NCBI RefSeq assembly: GCF_027627455.1 | Contig: NZ_CP115483.1 | Coordinates: forward strand, 3,782,001 to 3,846,000 | Direction of reading: 5' to 3' | Length of the DNA: 64,000 nucleotides | Source: Sphingobacterium sp. SYP-B4668 | Lineage (GTDB): Bacteria > Bacteroidota > Bacteroidia > Sphingobacteriales > Sphingobacteriaceae | Shown here: positions 19,101-26,837 of the stretch, one piece after another | Layout: every line of letters begins with the position of its first letter | Position numbering within the stretch: position 1 is the stretch's first letter | Program-made: the position numbers and the translations under genes | Notes under the pieces: model-generated | What the model saw: only the letters and a program-made list of their open reading frames with translations | What the model was told of the DNA's origin: nothing | Database searches by the model: none

Positions 19101-19284
19101 TTTTCACTTTAATGGACACCCCAGCTAGTGGAGCCCCTGCTTCATCGACTACATTACCCCGTAGCTGTTGCTGAGCATGCCCTATCCGTCCGTCGGGAGC
19201 ACTAGCATGACTTAATGACACAAAAGCTGGAGTAACCAAAAGTGAAAGCAAAAAACAGGTTGTTTTAAACAGTTTTGTCTTCAT
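16171..19284 (-). CDS. SusC-family TonB-dependent outer-membrane transporter (redox locus)
   Basis: A 1037-residue transporter. It has a signal peptide, an N-terminal carboxypeptidase-regulatory-like domain (about 40-120), the SusC motif DEVVVVGYGTQKKKELTGS and a plug domain with PLYVIDGFPV and ANGVILITTKRG. A long beta-barrel ends in an aromatic residue (FGLKMAF). It imports oligosaccharides across the outer membrane with the SusD protein that follows. The substrate is not evident; the operon context (three oxidoreductases, an esterase-like hydrolase and linked nag genes) suggests a modified or amino-sugar glycan. It starts 33 bp after the hydrolase gene. Confidence 0.96.
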   Translation of the reverse strand: MKTKLFKTTCFLLSLLVTPAFVSLSHASAPDGRIGHAQQQLRGNVVDEAGAPLAGVSIKVKNSNLGTSSDNQGNFELNNVARGAVLDISYLGYVTQEVVIQDYTPKSIVLLVKQDALDEVVVVGYGTQKKKELTGSISSIKSTDLEKVAATSFTGAIQGKVPGVTITQTTGAPGGAASVRIRGVGTTGGNQPLYVIDGFPVGGGGVAINGSSDNVDGMAIVNPNDIESVEILKDAAAASIYGARAANGVILITTKRGKDGVATAEVNAYTGIQSLWKQPKFLNAEQFATLANELYTNSKMAPNPEWSNPAGLGVGTNWIDEVFRSAPIHNIDLSITGGNQKVKSALSLGYRDQQGTIIETRNRRYTGRANVDVNVNEKLKVGGSMAFSYIDGKGQRNEDFRLGIFNLAQQFYPTLGREDVVSGSSAYYSTQGDNPYLRAKSLDNFVRNMRLYGNAFAEYEIVHGLKFRSSLGLDFASVRNHSWEPKVQRGFYSNPEASLTENQSQGLNWLIENTLNYNKDFGDHRISAVVGQSAQKNTNDWMTVVARGFQNESLQVINGSSDANRKATGTGSVYSLASYLGRVNYNYRDRYLFSASIRRDGSSNFGPARKWGNFPSVSAGWNISDESFFDNTGFVNSLKLRSSWGQLGNDAIGAFGYSSTLGIGRVVDNYILGTGQGLVTGAGMIRPGNESLKWETSEQLNFGADFTFLKSKGYATLEYYIKDTRDMLVSLPVSLEAGFESAPSVNGGKIRNSGFEFLVGYASGGEFKYDVSINMSTLRNEVLSLGAGNPISGPIVGFTSMNSSYTQVGQPIGYFRGYVVDGIYQTDAEVNKSFQPNASAGDFRFKDINGDNVLSDADRIMLGNPWPDMTYGLNMDFSYKGFDLNMLVQGVSGNEIFHVAKFTTYPMKYFGGSGVINASEDIMNRWTPENGGNSTPILKYTDLNGNYANLSSFYIEDGSYVRLRNLTLGYTLPGHIIEKTKVLKKLRMYVSAQNLFTLTKYSGFDPEIGATNPLASGVDDGVYPVPRTYMFGLKMAF

Positions 19285-19317
19285 AATTTAGTATCTATTT
19301 GTTTATAAAATGTTGGA

Positions 19318-20442
19318 TTATTTTTGTTGAAGGAAGAAAGAAAAGAAGTTGTATATCAATTCATTCGATTCGTCTGTCGGTTCATGTGTAGGACGATTGG
19401 ACATTGCTACCCGATTATGCTGCCCTAAAAGCTCGTTAACTTGAATACTATGATTCAATACCCGCCAACGTGCCACAGGATCCTCAGACCCTCCAGATAC
19501 AAGGAAGGGTCTCGGTGCCATCAAAACCTGTAGCTCGTGGAGATCACGTCCTTTGCTACGCATATCTAAATAGGGCCCAAAAGCTGGATTATCAGGAGTT
19601 ATCAAGCCTCTACTACGCCAAGGTTTAGGATGGAATCCCAAATACCAAGGCTCCCAATAATTGACAGACTCCCTATCTTCTTGAAAGGCAATTCCGGGAT
19701 CCGACCATGCGGCCGCCGCAAAGTTGTCCGTCAAACACGATGCAAACATGGCCCATTTACCGCCAAACGAATGTCCCACGATGCCAATCCTATCCCGATC
19801 TACATTCGCTTGATTCGCCAATGCAAAAAAAGCATTATTTGCTGCATAGGCCAGCATAGAAAGAGGCTGCACACTGACCTTATCGATACTCGGGTAGTAC
19901 AGGGAAAACTCTTGTCTTGCTGAAGCTTCTTTAGTTCCAATAGATAGGGTCACAAAACCTCGTTGAACCAATTGCAATGCAAAATCCCGTCTTGGCTTTC
20001 CCTCCCCTATACTGGTCTCTGGTTCATAAAAGACTGTCACCACTGCGGGTAGCTTTCCCTTCTTATGAGGAGAGAGCAAATAGCCTATAGTTTGCTCATT
20101 AGGTGTCCAATAAAATCTAACTGTCGATTTAGTATACGTACCTTTATCTTCGGTAGCGAGTACTTCGAATTTTTGATCCTTCCATATCGAAGGCCATTCT
20201 CCTAAATATGACACCCAATCTTTCCGAATCTCTAGTCTTCTTTTCTGCCAATCATTAGCGTTCGCTACTAGGCTACCATCCTTAAACTTCAGGACGGAAG
20301 TCAATCGACCAAAATCCCCTTTAAAGGCCGCGGGTACATCAAAATAACTGGAAATACCATTCCATAGTTGATTTTCTTGTGCAAAAATACGTGCACAAAA
20401 AATGAGGAAGACTAGCGTCATCCCTATCGATTTAGACTTCAT
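19318..20442 (-). CDS. Secreted alpha/beta-hydrolase (dienelactone-hydrolase/acetyl-esterase-like)
   Basis: About 374 residues from the ATG at 20442, which starts a signal peptide ending ARIFAQ; the 30 upstream codons overlap the preceding gene and are rejected. The nucleophile elbow GIVGHSFGGKW places Ser225. A probable Asp in GGSEDPVARW and a His in RPTHEPTDES complete a triad. The long insertion after the nucleophile (AAWSDPGIAFQEDRESVNYWEPW) resembles secreted carbohydrate esterases and glucuronoyl-esterase-like hydrolases, but the GCSRxGK motif of CE15 is absent. A role in removing ester substituents from the imported glycan is inferred. It lies between the MFS-oxidoreductase fusion and susC (11-bp and 33-bp gaps). 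Confidence 0.8.
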   Translation of the reverse strand: MKSKSIGMTLVFLIFCARIFAQENQLWNGISSYFDVPAAFKGDFGRLTSVLKFKDGSLVANANDWQKRRLEIRKDWVSYLGEWPSIWKDQKFEVLATEDKGTYTKSTVRFYWTPNEQTIGYLLSPHKKGKLPAVVTVFYEPETSIGEGKPRRDFALQLVQRGFVTLSIGTKEASARQEFSLYYPSIDKVSVQPLSMLAYAANNAFFALANQANVDRDRIGIVGHSFGGKWAMFASCLTDNFAAAAWSDPGIAFQEDRESVNYWEPWYLGFHPKPWRSRGLITPDNPAFGPYLDMRSKGRDLHELQVLMAPRPFLVSGGSEDPVARWRVLNHSIQVNELLGQHNRVAMSNRPTHEPTDESNELIYNFFSFFLQQK

Positions 20443-20453
20443 GATCAGTGGTT

Positions 20454-23138
20454 TTACAGGTTTATATGCTTGGCTTTCGAAAGAGCTAATGTGGTGAGAT
20501 AATATTTTGAAAGCATAAAAGATTGCTCCCAATCAGGTAATTTACGCAGTTTTACATAGGCTAGGAATTGCTCGACTACTTTTGCAAAGTGCTCTTCGTG
20601 ATTAAGCATATGTTTTTCAGGAATGACAATTTTCAGAAGACCTTCGTTATTCTCCAAACTAAGTCCATCCCATCCAGTTTCATTTAAAGCCTTTTGCAAG
20701 TCCCTTTCAAATGTAAGGGTTGTGTTATTCGGTTTGATAAAAATGTTGCTCCGTCCATTTTCATCAGGTTGAACAGTTAAAGTAAAATTATTCGTTCGAT
20801 AAGTCGCCAGTAGTTCGTCTCCTTCTCCATGTTGGGATTCGGCATGCCATTGTATTTTGATTTCTACTGGTACTCCTTTGAGGGAATATTCAAGTATTCC
20901 ATTCGAAGCGACGTTCAATCTATCCCCATCCGAGACCTGAGGTCTCAGAAAATAAGCAAATTCTTTTTCTCCGGTTATTTTTTGATACTGTGACAAAGAC
21001 AAAACCGTATTCCAGCGACTTGACTCCTTAAACAAAATGTCCTTCTGAGGATCTAAAGTTTCTTGATGACAGACCAGCCACTGTACCAAATCAATGTAGT
21101 GCGTGCTCACATCTACCAATCCCTCTCCTTGTTGAGCGGTATCAAAGACCCAATTGGGTCTTATCAAAGGAGCCCCCGATACTGTTTTTAGAAAATAATG
21201 TGTGCTGTTGAACTTAATAGCGGGCTCGCCATCATCCAATTTCCATCCTCCAGATAGATTCTTATTTTGTATAAGCCTCTGAATAATTTGGTTTTTCGTT
21301 TCGAATCGCTCAGTCATCATGTCGTAGACGATTAGATTATTTAAACTCGTCTGATGAAAGATATCCACTAGTTTGTCATACCCTTCAGCATTGATGACCA
21401 AAGGTTTGTCAGCAAACACATGCAACCCGTTATTGACTGACTTTTCGATATATGTTATTTTCGCTCCATTATTGCCTGCTAAGATAACTGCATCCGCTTT
21501 CGGACCTCGCTCAAAGGCGGTTATAAAATCTGCACCGTAGTGGGGCTTTATTTTCCAAGAAGTAGGTTGCAGTAATCTATCATTATATTGGTTGATTAAC
21601 CGCAAGTAACCCTCCACATCATTTTGACTCGCTGCATAGAGGTATATATTTTCATCCACGCCTGGAGGCATACTTTTCTGCGTCAGCGCTGCATGAAAAT
21701 GCTGAGGCTGTACCACTATAAATGTTATTTTTTTTTCCTGCGCGTGGGAAGAAAGGCTCATAACAATCAAAACAATACCAATAATATGCTCCGGTTTCTT
21801 CAACTGGGCTTTAACTCGTTTTTTCCACGACCGGTATTTGTGCCCCTGTGTCGCATAGAAAATCAAATACAAATAGCAAGGGGCTAATACCCAATAGGCA
21901 CTACGGAGGTCAACTTTATCAGCAAAGTATCCATATATCATCGGCATGATTGCATTTCCACATAAGCCCATGATCAATAGTGCACCACCTTGCTTCGTAA
22001 ATTTACCAAGATCACTCAATGCCAAAGGCCATATTCCCGCCCATATCAATGAGTTGGCAAGACCGAGAAGAACGACGAACCAAATGGAGAGGTCTACGGA
22101 ATGCCCCAATATATTGGATTGCCCTTTGACAAAAATAATGGAAAGTGTGAACACCAATCCCAATACTGTACATATTCGCAATGCAGTCACTTGACTAATC
22201 ACTTTTGGAATAAGGACAATGCCCATTAAGTACCCTACAATGGTCAAGAATAGGGTGTATGACGGAAAGGTCTTTGCCTCTAATAGGTCTATCCCCATAG
22301 ATCCAGCATATCCAATTACCGTATCAATCGAAATGACCTGCGTTCCCACATGCAGGAAGATAGCAATAGCACCGAGCACCAAATGCGGAAACTGCAATAC
22401 ACCGGTTTTCTTTACATTATCACGCATTACGGTGTCTTCCTCATGTTCCGTATCTATATCCGGAAGCGGAGAATATCTGACAAATATCCCTAGAATGAAT
22501 AATACCATTCCTACTACGGCATAGGGTACCATCACTCTTCTGATAAACATATCGAGCTCCGCTGCTCTCTGCGCTGGATCCATGTGTTCCAATAAAGCAA
22601 ACAACTCACTATCAGACGCTCTCAACACCACGGTAGCAAATAGAATTGGTGCTAATATTCCAGCGGCTTTGTTACATATCCCCATTATGGAGATCCGTTG
22701 TGCAGCACTTTCTTTGGGTCCCAATATAGTAATATAAGGATTGGCCGCAGTTTGCAAAATCGCAAGTCCAGATCCCAAAGAGAATAATCCAATCAAAAAA
22801 AGATGATAGGTTCGGGTATATGCTGCTGGGACAAACATGAATGCCCCAAATGCCATCACCCAAAATCCAATCAACATCCCTTTTTTGAATCCTTTGCGCC
22901 GCAGGATATAGGAAGCGGGCATAGACATAACCAAATAAGAGATATAGAAAGCAAATGCAACAAGATAGGCTTGAAAATTGGTCAACTCACATGCAATCTT
23001 GAAATAAGGTATCAATATTGCATTAATCCAACTGACAAATCCAAAAGTGAAAAATAGTACGCCGATTATTCCAATAGAAATGATTCTATCTTTTCTCGGA
23101 ATAGCTTCAGCATGGGTTACGGTCTTGTTATCCATCAT
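20454..23138 (-). CDS. Fusion of a FucP-type sugar MFS transporter with a Gfo/Idh/MocA oxidoreductase
   Basis: About 894 residues from the ATG at 23138, one base after the upstream stop. Residues 17-430 form a 12-helix FHS/FucP-type sugar:H+ symporter (FFTFGFVSWINAILIPYFK, LQTAANPYIT). A basic segment (KYRSWKKRVKAQLKK, coded about 21840-21790) leads into a short hydrophobic stretch (IIGIVLIVMSLSSHAQ, about 21785-21740) that looks exactly like a signal peptide ending SHA-Q. It continues without a stop into an oxidoreductase domain (GLHVFADKPLVI with the catalytic Lys; Oxidoreduct_C-like end). By the inside-positive rule the oxidoreductase would be in the periplasm, tethered or released by signal peptidase. 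A sequencing error removing a stop cannot be excluded from sequence alone. Confidence 0.85.
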   Translation of the reverse strand: MMDNKTVTHAEAIPRKDRIISIGIIGVLFFTFGFVSWINAILIPYFKIACELTNFQAYLVAFAFYISYLVMSMPASYILRRKGFKKGMLIGFWVMAFGAFMFVPAAYTRTYHLFLIGLFSLGSGLAILQTAANPYITILGPKESAAQRISIMGICNKAAGILAPILFATVVLRASDSELFALLEHMDPAQRAAELDMFIRRVMVPYAVVGMVLFILGIFVRYSPLPDIDTEHEEDTVMRDNVKKTGVLQFPHLVLGAIAIFLHVGTQVISIDTVIGYAGSMGIDLLEAKTFPSYTLFLTIVGYLMGIVLIPKVISQVTALRICTVLGLVFTLSIIFVKGQSNILGHSVDLSIWFVVLLGLANSLIWAGIWPLALSDLGKFTKQGGALLIMGLCGNAIMPMIYGYFADKVDLRSAYWVLAPCYLYLIFYATQGHKYRSWKKRVKAQLKKPEHIIGIVLIVMSLSSHAQEKKITFIVVQPQHFHAALTQKSMPPGVDENIYLYAASQNDVEGYLRLINQYNDRLLQPTSWKIKPHYGADFITAFERGPKADAVILAGNNGAKITYIEKSVNNGLHVFADKPLVINAEGYDKLVDIFHQTSLNNLIVYDMMTERFETKNQIIQRLIQNKNLSGGWKLDDGEPAIKFNSTHYFLKTVSGAPLIRPNWVFDTAQQGEGLVDVSTHYIDLVQWLVCHQETLDPQKDILFKESSRWNTVLSLSQYQKITGEKEFAYFLRPQVSDGDRLNVASNGILEYSLKGVPVEIKIQWHAESQHGEGDELLATYRTNNFTLTVQPDENGRSNIFIKPNNTTLTFERDLQKALNETGWDGLSLENNEGLLKIVIPEKHMLNHEEHFAKVVEQFLAYVKLRKLPDWEQSFMLSKYYLTTLALSKAKHINL

Positions 23139-23139
23139 C

Positions 23140-24495
23140 TTAAACTTTAACTTCCCAACCGGCTTGATAAGTCCTAGACCAATAGCTGTCCATAGCCGGC
23201 TGATCTCCAAGTATATGTCCATTCGTGGGATCGATATTCAATACCCTTCCTGCACGCTGGGCAATATTGCCCAGTTGTACTAACAGTGTACTTTGGTGCC
23301 CACTAACAATATCCGAGTGCAAAACTTCCTTGTTCTTGATCGCCGAAAACAAATTTTGGATATGAATAGCATCTAATCTTTGTGAGGGACTAGTCAGACT
23401 AGCAGTATTCACCGGCATATCATCTTTCACTTCCCTGACCAACACTCCCTTGAGATCATATACTTTATAGGAGTTGGCACCATCGATTTGCAATGACCCA
23501 TTCTTTCCATAAAACATCACGCCAACTGTGGAACCTTCTATCGGATACCCATTACAACTTCTCCCTTCCCAACTAATGAGCTTGTCTTCACCAAATTCAA
23601 TATTGATAACCTGTGTATCCGGAGTCTCCCAATCATCTTTATAAGCATAACGCCCACCTAACGAGCTCACCTTAGTCGGATAGTTGACTTGCAGCCCCCA
23701 ACGTGCCAAATCCACCATATGTGTACCATTGTTTAACGCTTCACCCGTACCCCAATGCCAGAACCAGTGCCAGTTATAATGCAGTAAGTTATCTTTCAAT
23801 TTCATTCTTGGTGCTGGGCCTTGCCACAGGTCAAAATTTAACCAAGAAGGTACCACTATTTCTTTACCTATTCCTATTGATGGTCTATTATTGGTGTACC
23901 AGGTTTTGGCAAAGTATACTTCACCTATACTACCCGCGTGCAGCTCTCCTATCGCTTTCACGACATTGGGCCAAGACCTTCTCTGATTACCCATCTGGAT
24001 AACGTTTCCATAGCGTTGTACGGCCTGGATCAAGAGTTCACCTTCATTTGGATTATGACTACAGGGTTTCTCTAAGTAAACATGTTTACCCGCTTGGGAA
24101 GCCATAATAGCCGCTGGGGCATGCCAATGATCCGGAGCGGCTACAACCAAGATATCAATATCCTTACTCTCAAGAGATTTTCTAAAATCCCCATATTCCT
24201 TTGGTATTGATTTTTGAAATTTGGACAGTGCCTTTGTACATTTCTGAAGGGCACGAGAATCTACATCACAAATATGGGCTACCTCACTATTGGGTTGGGA
24301 AGCAAAATTTTCAGCAAGAGCCAACCCTCTAGAGTTGACGCCCATTACAGAAACGCGGAGTCTTTCATTCGCGCCTATAATGTTGTTGTAGCTCTTGGCA
24401 CTAAATGCTGGCAATACGCCACCGATGCTCAAGGCGCCTGTAGCCAGTATTGATTTCTTTAAAAACTCTCTTCTTGAATTCATTTCTTTATTCAT
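23140..24495 (-). CDS. Tat-exported Gfo/Idh/MocA-family oxidoreductase
   Basis: A 451-residue protein (or 447 from the second ATG at 24483). The N-terminus NSRREFLKKSILATGALSIGG is a twin-arginine signal, so the protein is exported folded with its cofactor. The Rossmann domain starts LRVSVMGVNSRG, and the GKHVYLEKPCSHNPNEGE segment carries the catalytic EKP lysine. The GTHMVDLARWGLQV segment and the C-terminal alpha/beta domain are typical. NAD(P)-dependent oxidation or epimerisation of a sugar, possibly a 3-keto-glycoside step, is inferred. It is the second gene of the operon; its stop is followed after 1 bp by the ATG of the MFS fusion, so the two are translationally coupled. Confidence 0.92.
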   Translation of the reverse strand: MNKEMNSRREFLKKSILATGALSIGGVLPAFSAKSYNNIIGANERLRVSVMGVNSRGLALAENFASQPNSEVAHICDVDSRALQKCTKALSKFQKSIPKEYGDFRKSLESKDIDILVVAAPDHWHAPAAIMASQAGKHVYLEKPCSHNPNEGELLIQAVQRYGNVIQMGNQRRSWPNVVKAIGELHAGSIGEVYFAKTWYTNNRPSIGIGKEIVVPSWLNFDLWQGPAPRMKLKDNLLHYNWHWFWHWGTGEALNNGTHMVDLARWGLQVNYPTKVSSLGGRYAYKDDWETPDTQVINIEFGEDKLISWEGRSCNGYPIEGSTVGVMFYGKNGSLQIDGANSYKVYDLKGVLVREVKDDMPVNTASLTSPSQRLDAIHIQNLFSAIKNKEVLHSDIVSGHQSTLLVQLGNIAQRAGRVLNIDPTNGHILGDQPAMDSYWSRTYQAGWEVKV

Positions 24496-24506
24496 GGCTC
24501 ATGTTA

Positions 24507-25496
24507 TTATTGCGTGATTGATTTAAGTTCGACTGCTTGTCCATTTCTGACTTTACTCACATCAGCCGCTTGGATAAATGCGCAGATCTCCAAAGTCTCG
24601 CGTGGGTCAAAAGGGACTTTCCTTGTGTCAAAAAAATTCACTATTTGATCCAAAAGAGGATTATAACCGACAAACTCACCCAGTTTAACAGCACCCTTTT
24701 CGCAGAATATAGTTCCGCCAAACTCCGCCTTTCCCTTTCTCGTTCCTCTTACTGTGCCTATACGACCATCCTCCCATACACCTACGATTGTATCCGCATC
24801 AGCCGTGTGTGTACGGCTGATTGTTTTACAGCCGATACCCATCGCCGTGAATAAAATCTCCACACCATGTATACCGTACCAAAAAAAATCTGGGTGACTA
24901 CTTTCGAGACTGGCAGGCGAATAGACATCCGCGCCCAACACTTTGCCATATTTACCACTCAACACCTCGGCCATCCCTGTAATATATCGTAAGGATGAAG
25001 ACGAAAAAAATGGCACATCGTATTTCTTAGCCAAATCAAATATCGCAGCAGCGTCTTTATAAGATGCTGCCAGAGGCTTATCAATAAAGACGATTTTCTT
25101 CGCCTTTAGTACTTCTTCGGCTTGTGCGAGATGCAATCTCCCATCATTTGTTTCCAACATTACAGCATCTACCTTGGTCAACAAATCCTGTATGGACTCG
25201 GCAATTTCTACACCATATGTTTTAATCTCTTCAATATATTTAGGAATACGCTCAAAGGAAGAAGCTATAGTCTTTGAACCGTAAGGGTAGGCCATTGCTA
25301 CATAATATCCTTTATACTTAGCTGGGTCGGCATTTATAGCTTTGGCAAATGCTACCGAATGGGAGGTGTCCAATCCGATTATACCAATCTTTTTACCAAC
25401 ATCTTGGGGCATGCCAAATGTTATCTCCGGTGTTAAAAGAGAGAAGAATGTCAGGGCACCTACTCCCAAAAATTCTTTACGATTCAAATTATTCAT
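24507..25496 (-). CDS. Gfo/Idh/MocA-family oxidoreductase, first gene of the redox SusCD operon
   Basis: A 329-residue protein. The N-terminus LNRKEFLGVGALTFFSLL resembles a Tat signal but has Arg-Lys instead of Arg-Arg, so export is likely but less certain than for its neighbour. The Rossmann domain starts KIGIIGLDTSHS and the lysine motif is IDKPLAAS. It is shorter than most relatives (C-terminal domain about 170 residues). It is preceded by a 263-bp region with two palindromic operators and followed after 11 bp by the next oxidoreductase gene. The substrate is unknown; it may act on the same sugar as the other two oxidoreductases. Confidence 0.88.
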   Translation of the reverse strand: MNNLNRKEFLGVGALTFFSLLTPEITFGMPQDVGKKIGIIGLDTSHSVAFAKAINADPAKYKGYYVAMAYPYGSKTIASSFERIPKYIEEIKTYGVEIAESIQDLLTKVDAVMLETNDGRLHLAQAEEVLKAKKIVFIDKPLAASYKDAAAIFDLAKKYDVPFFSSSSLRYITGMAEVLSGKYGKVLGADVYSPASLESSHPDFFWYGIHGVEILFTAMGIGCKTISRTHTADADTIVGVWEDGRIGTVRGTRKGKAEFGGTIFCEKGAVKLGEFVGYNPLLDQIVNFFDTRKVPFDPRETLEICAFIQAADVSKVRNGQAVELKSITQ

Positions 25497-25544
25497 GATT
25501 TGATCATTTATTGTGTTATCATCATTTAGTTAAATATGCAATAC

Positions 25545-25556
25545 GGGTACGTACCC
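25545..25556. promoter_or_regulatory. Palindromic operator GGGTACGTACCC
   Basis: A perfect 12-bp palindrome with the central CG usual for LacI-family operators, 48 bp upstream of the first oxidoreductase start (25496). A two-mismatch relative lies at 28974-28985 upstream of nagA. It is probably bound by the LacI protein encoded at 25760-26815. Confidence 0.55.
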
Positions 25557-25726
25557 ATAAATTAAACAAGCACCTCCCAAAACATCGGCAATCGAATACA
25601 TTCAACTTGCAAAAGTTGCTGTGTAGTCATTAAGCTTATCAAACTCGTAAGAAATAGGCCTGCCTATCGTTGAAATCGGCAGTTATTTAATGTTTATAAT
25701 TTTAATACTATAAATATAGTAAAAAT

Positions 25727-25738
25727 GTGTACGTACAC
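25727..25738. promoter_or_regulatory. Palindromic operator GTGTACGTACAC
   Basis: A perfect 12-bp palindrome, identical to the site at 28808-28819 in front of nagA, with the same flank (T on the left, GAAA on the right). It lies 182 bp from the GGGTAC site, at a distance that permits looping. An AT-rich inverted repeat (TACTATA AA TATAGTA, 25706-25721) sits beside it. Confidence 0.6.
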
Positions 25739-25759
25739 GAAATAAAAAACAAATAAATA

Positions 25760-26815
25760 TTACAGTTTGTAATATTTATAGTTTTCTTTGGTCAACACAT
25801 CAATTGGCATATGGTGTAGTTTCACGACATCATCGCCTGAAATAAAGTAATCACAAAGTGTCTGCAACGCAATAAATCCCTGCTTAACGGGCTGCTGACT
25901 AATAATAAAATCAATATAGCCTTCTTCTAAGTAAGCAAGGTTACTTTGTAAATAATCATATCCAATTAATCGAATATCTAATCGCTTTTCTTTGATGTAC
26001 TGTGCGATGATAAAGAGTCTCGAATTCGTTACAAATATCAAATCAACTTCATTATGTTGAAGAAAACGCTCCAACTCCAGCCTGACGGATTCGTAGTCCG
26101 TCTGACTCAGAGAAAGTTTATGTATCTGTTGTTTGAAATCCTGCTCAACAAGATAATCCTCAAAGCCCTCTGTCTTTTTAATGAGATGATAGGTTGCATC
26201 GAGCTCCTTAGAAATATTGAGCACAAGTACCGATCCTTGATCCTTAATAAGGTAATGCGCAATATTGCCCGCCATCCTACCCGATTGGTACAGATCGGGA
26301 CCGATATAGCTCAGCGGAGTCACAAAAGGGATATCCGAATTGATAAATACAAAACTTATCTTGCGTTCAGCGCATCGTCGGGTGAATTCCATAGCCTCAT
26401 TAATAAAGGTCGGCGCAATAATCACACCATCTATCCTATCCCCTAAGATACGGTCAGCCTGCCGTTTGAAAGATGTACGATCATCCAGATTAAACAAATA
26501 ACGGACCACCTCCACCCCAAACATCTTGACCTCTTCCAACGCAGAATTGATACCATCCAACGGAAGTTTCCAATATTCGGTCTCTTGGGATTGCATAGGT
26601 ATCAAAACCGCAAAACGATAGACCCGTTTAGAGGCTAGCCGCTGGGCAAGCATATTAGGCTTATAATCCATCTCTTTGATGATATCCTCTATCTTCTGTT
26701 TGGTTTTCAGAGCGACCCCACCCCTCTTGTGCAATACTCGATCTACTGTTGCTATTGATACGTTGGCGCGTCGGGCAATCTCACGGACTCCATTTAATCC
26801 TGAATTCTCTTCCAT
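25760..26815 (-). CDS. LacI-family transcriptional regulator
   Basis: A 351-residue protein. The N-terminal LacI helix-turn-helix is VREIARRANVSIATVDRVLHKRGGVALKTKQKIEDIIKEM, with the hinge helix PNMLAQRLASKR. A periplasmic-binding-protein-type sensor domain follows (FAVLIPMQSQETEYW, IDGVIIAPTFINEA, LIGYDYLQSN). It is the third gene of nagA-nagB-lacI, 22 bp after the nagB-like stop. The 12-bp palindromes with central CG upstream of its own operon and of the oxidoreductase operon are the natural candidates for its operators, implying autoregulation and control of the SusCD locus. The effector is probably a sugar or sugar phosphate from the pathway. Confidence 0.93.
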   Translation of the reverse strand: MEENSGLNGVREIARRANVSIATVDRVLHKRGGVALKTKQKIEDIIKEMDYKPNMLAQRLASKRVYRFAVLIPMQSQETEYWKLPLDGINSALEEVKMFGVEVVRYLFNLDDRTSFKRQADRILGDRIDGVIIAPTFINEAMEFTRRCAERKISFVFINSDIPFVTPLSYIGPDLYQSGRMAGNIAHYLIKDQGSVLVLNISKELDATYHLIKKTEGFEDYLVEQDFKQQIHKLSLSQTDYESVRLELERFLQHNEVDLIFVTNSRLFIIAQYIKEKRLDIRLIGYDYLQSNLAYLEEGYIDFIISQQPVKQGFIALQTLCDYFISGDDVVKLHHMPIDVLTKENYKYYKL

Positions 26816-26837
26816 AATTAATTTTCAATACAGCAAA

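Noticed and set aside
25654-25667. Palindrome ATAGGC-CT-GCCTAT as terminator of the nag-lacI operon
   Set aside because: A 2-nt loop cannot form and no proper T run follows; left unassigned.
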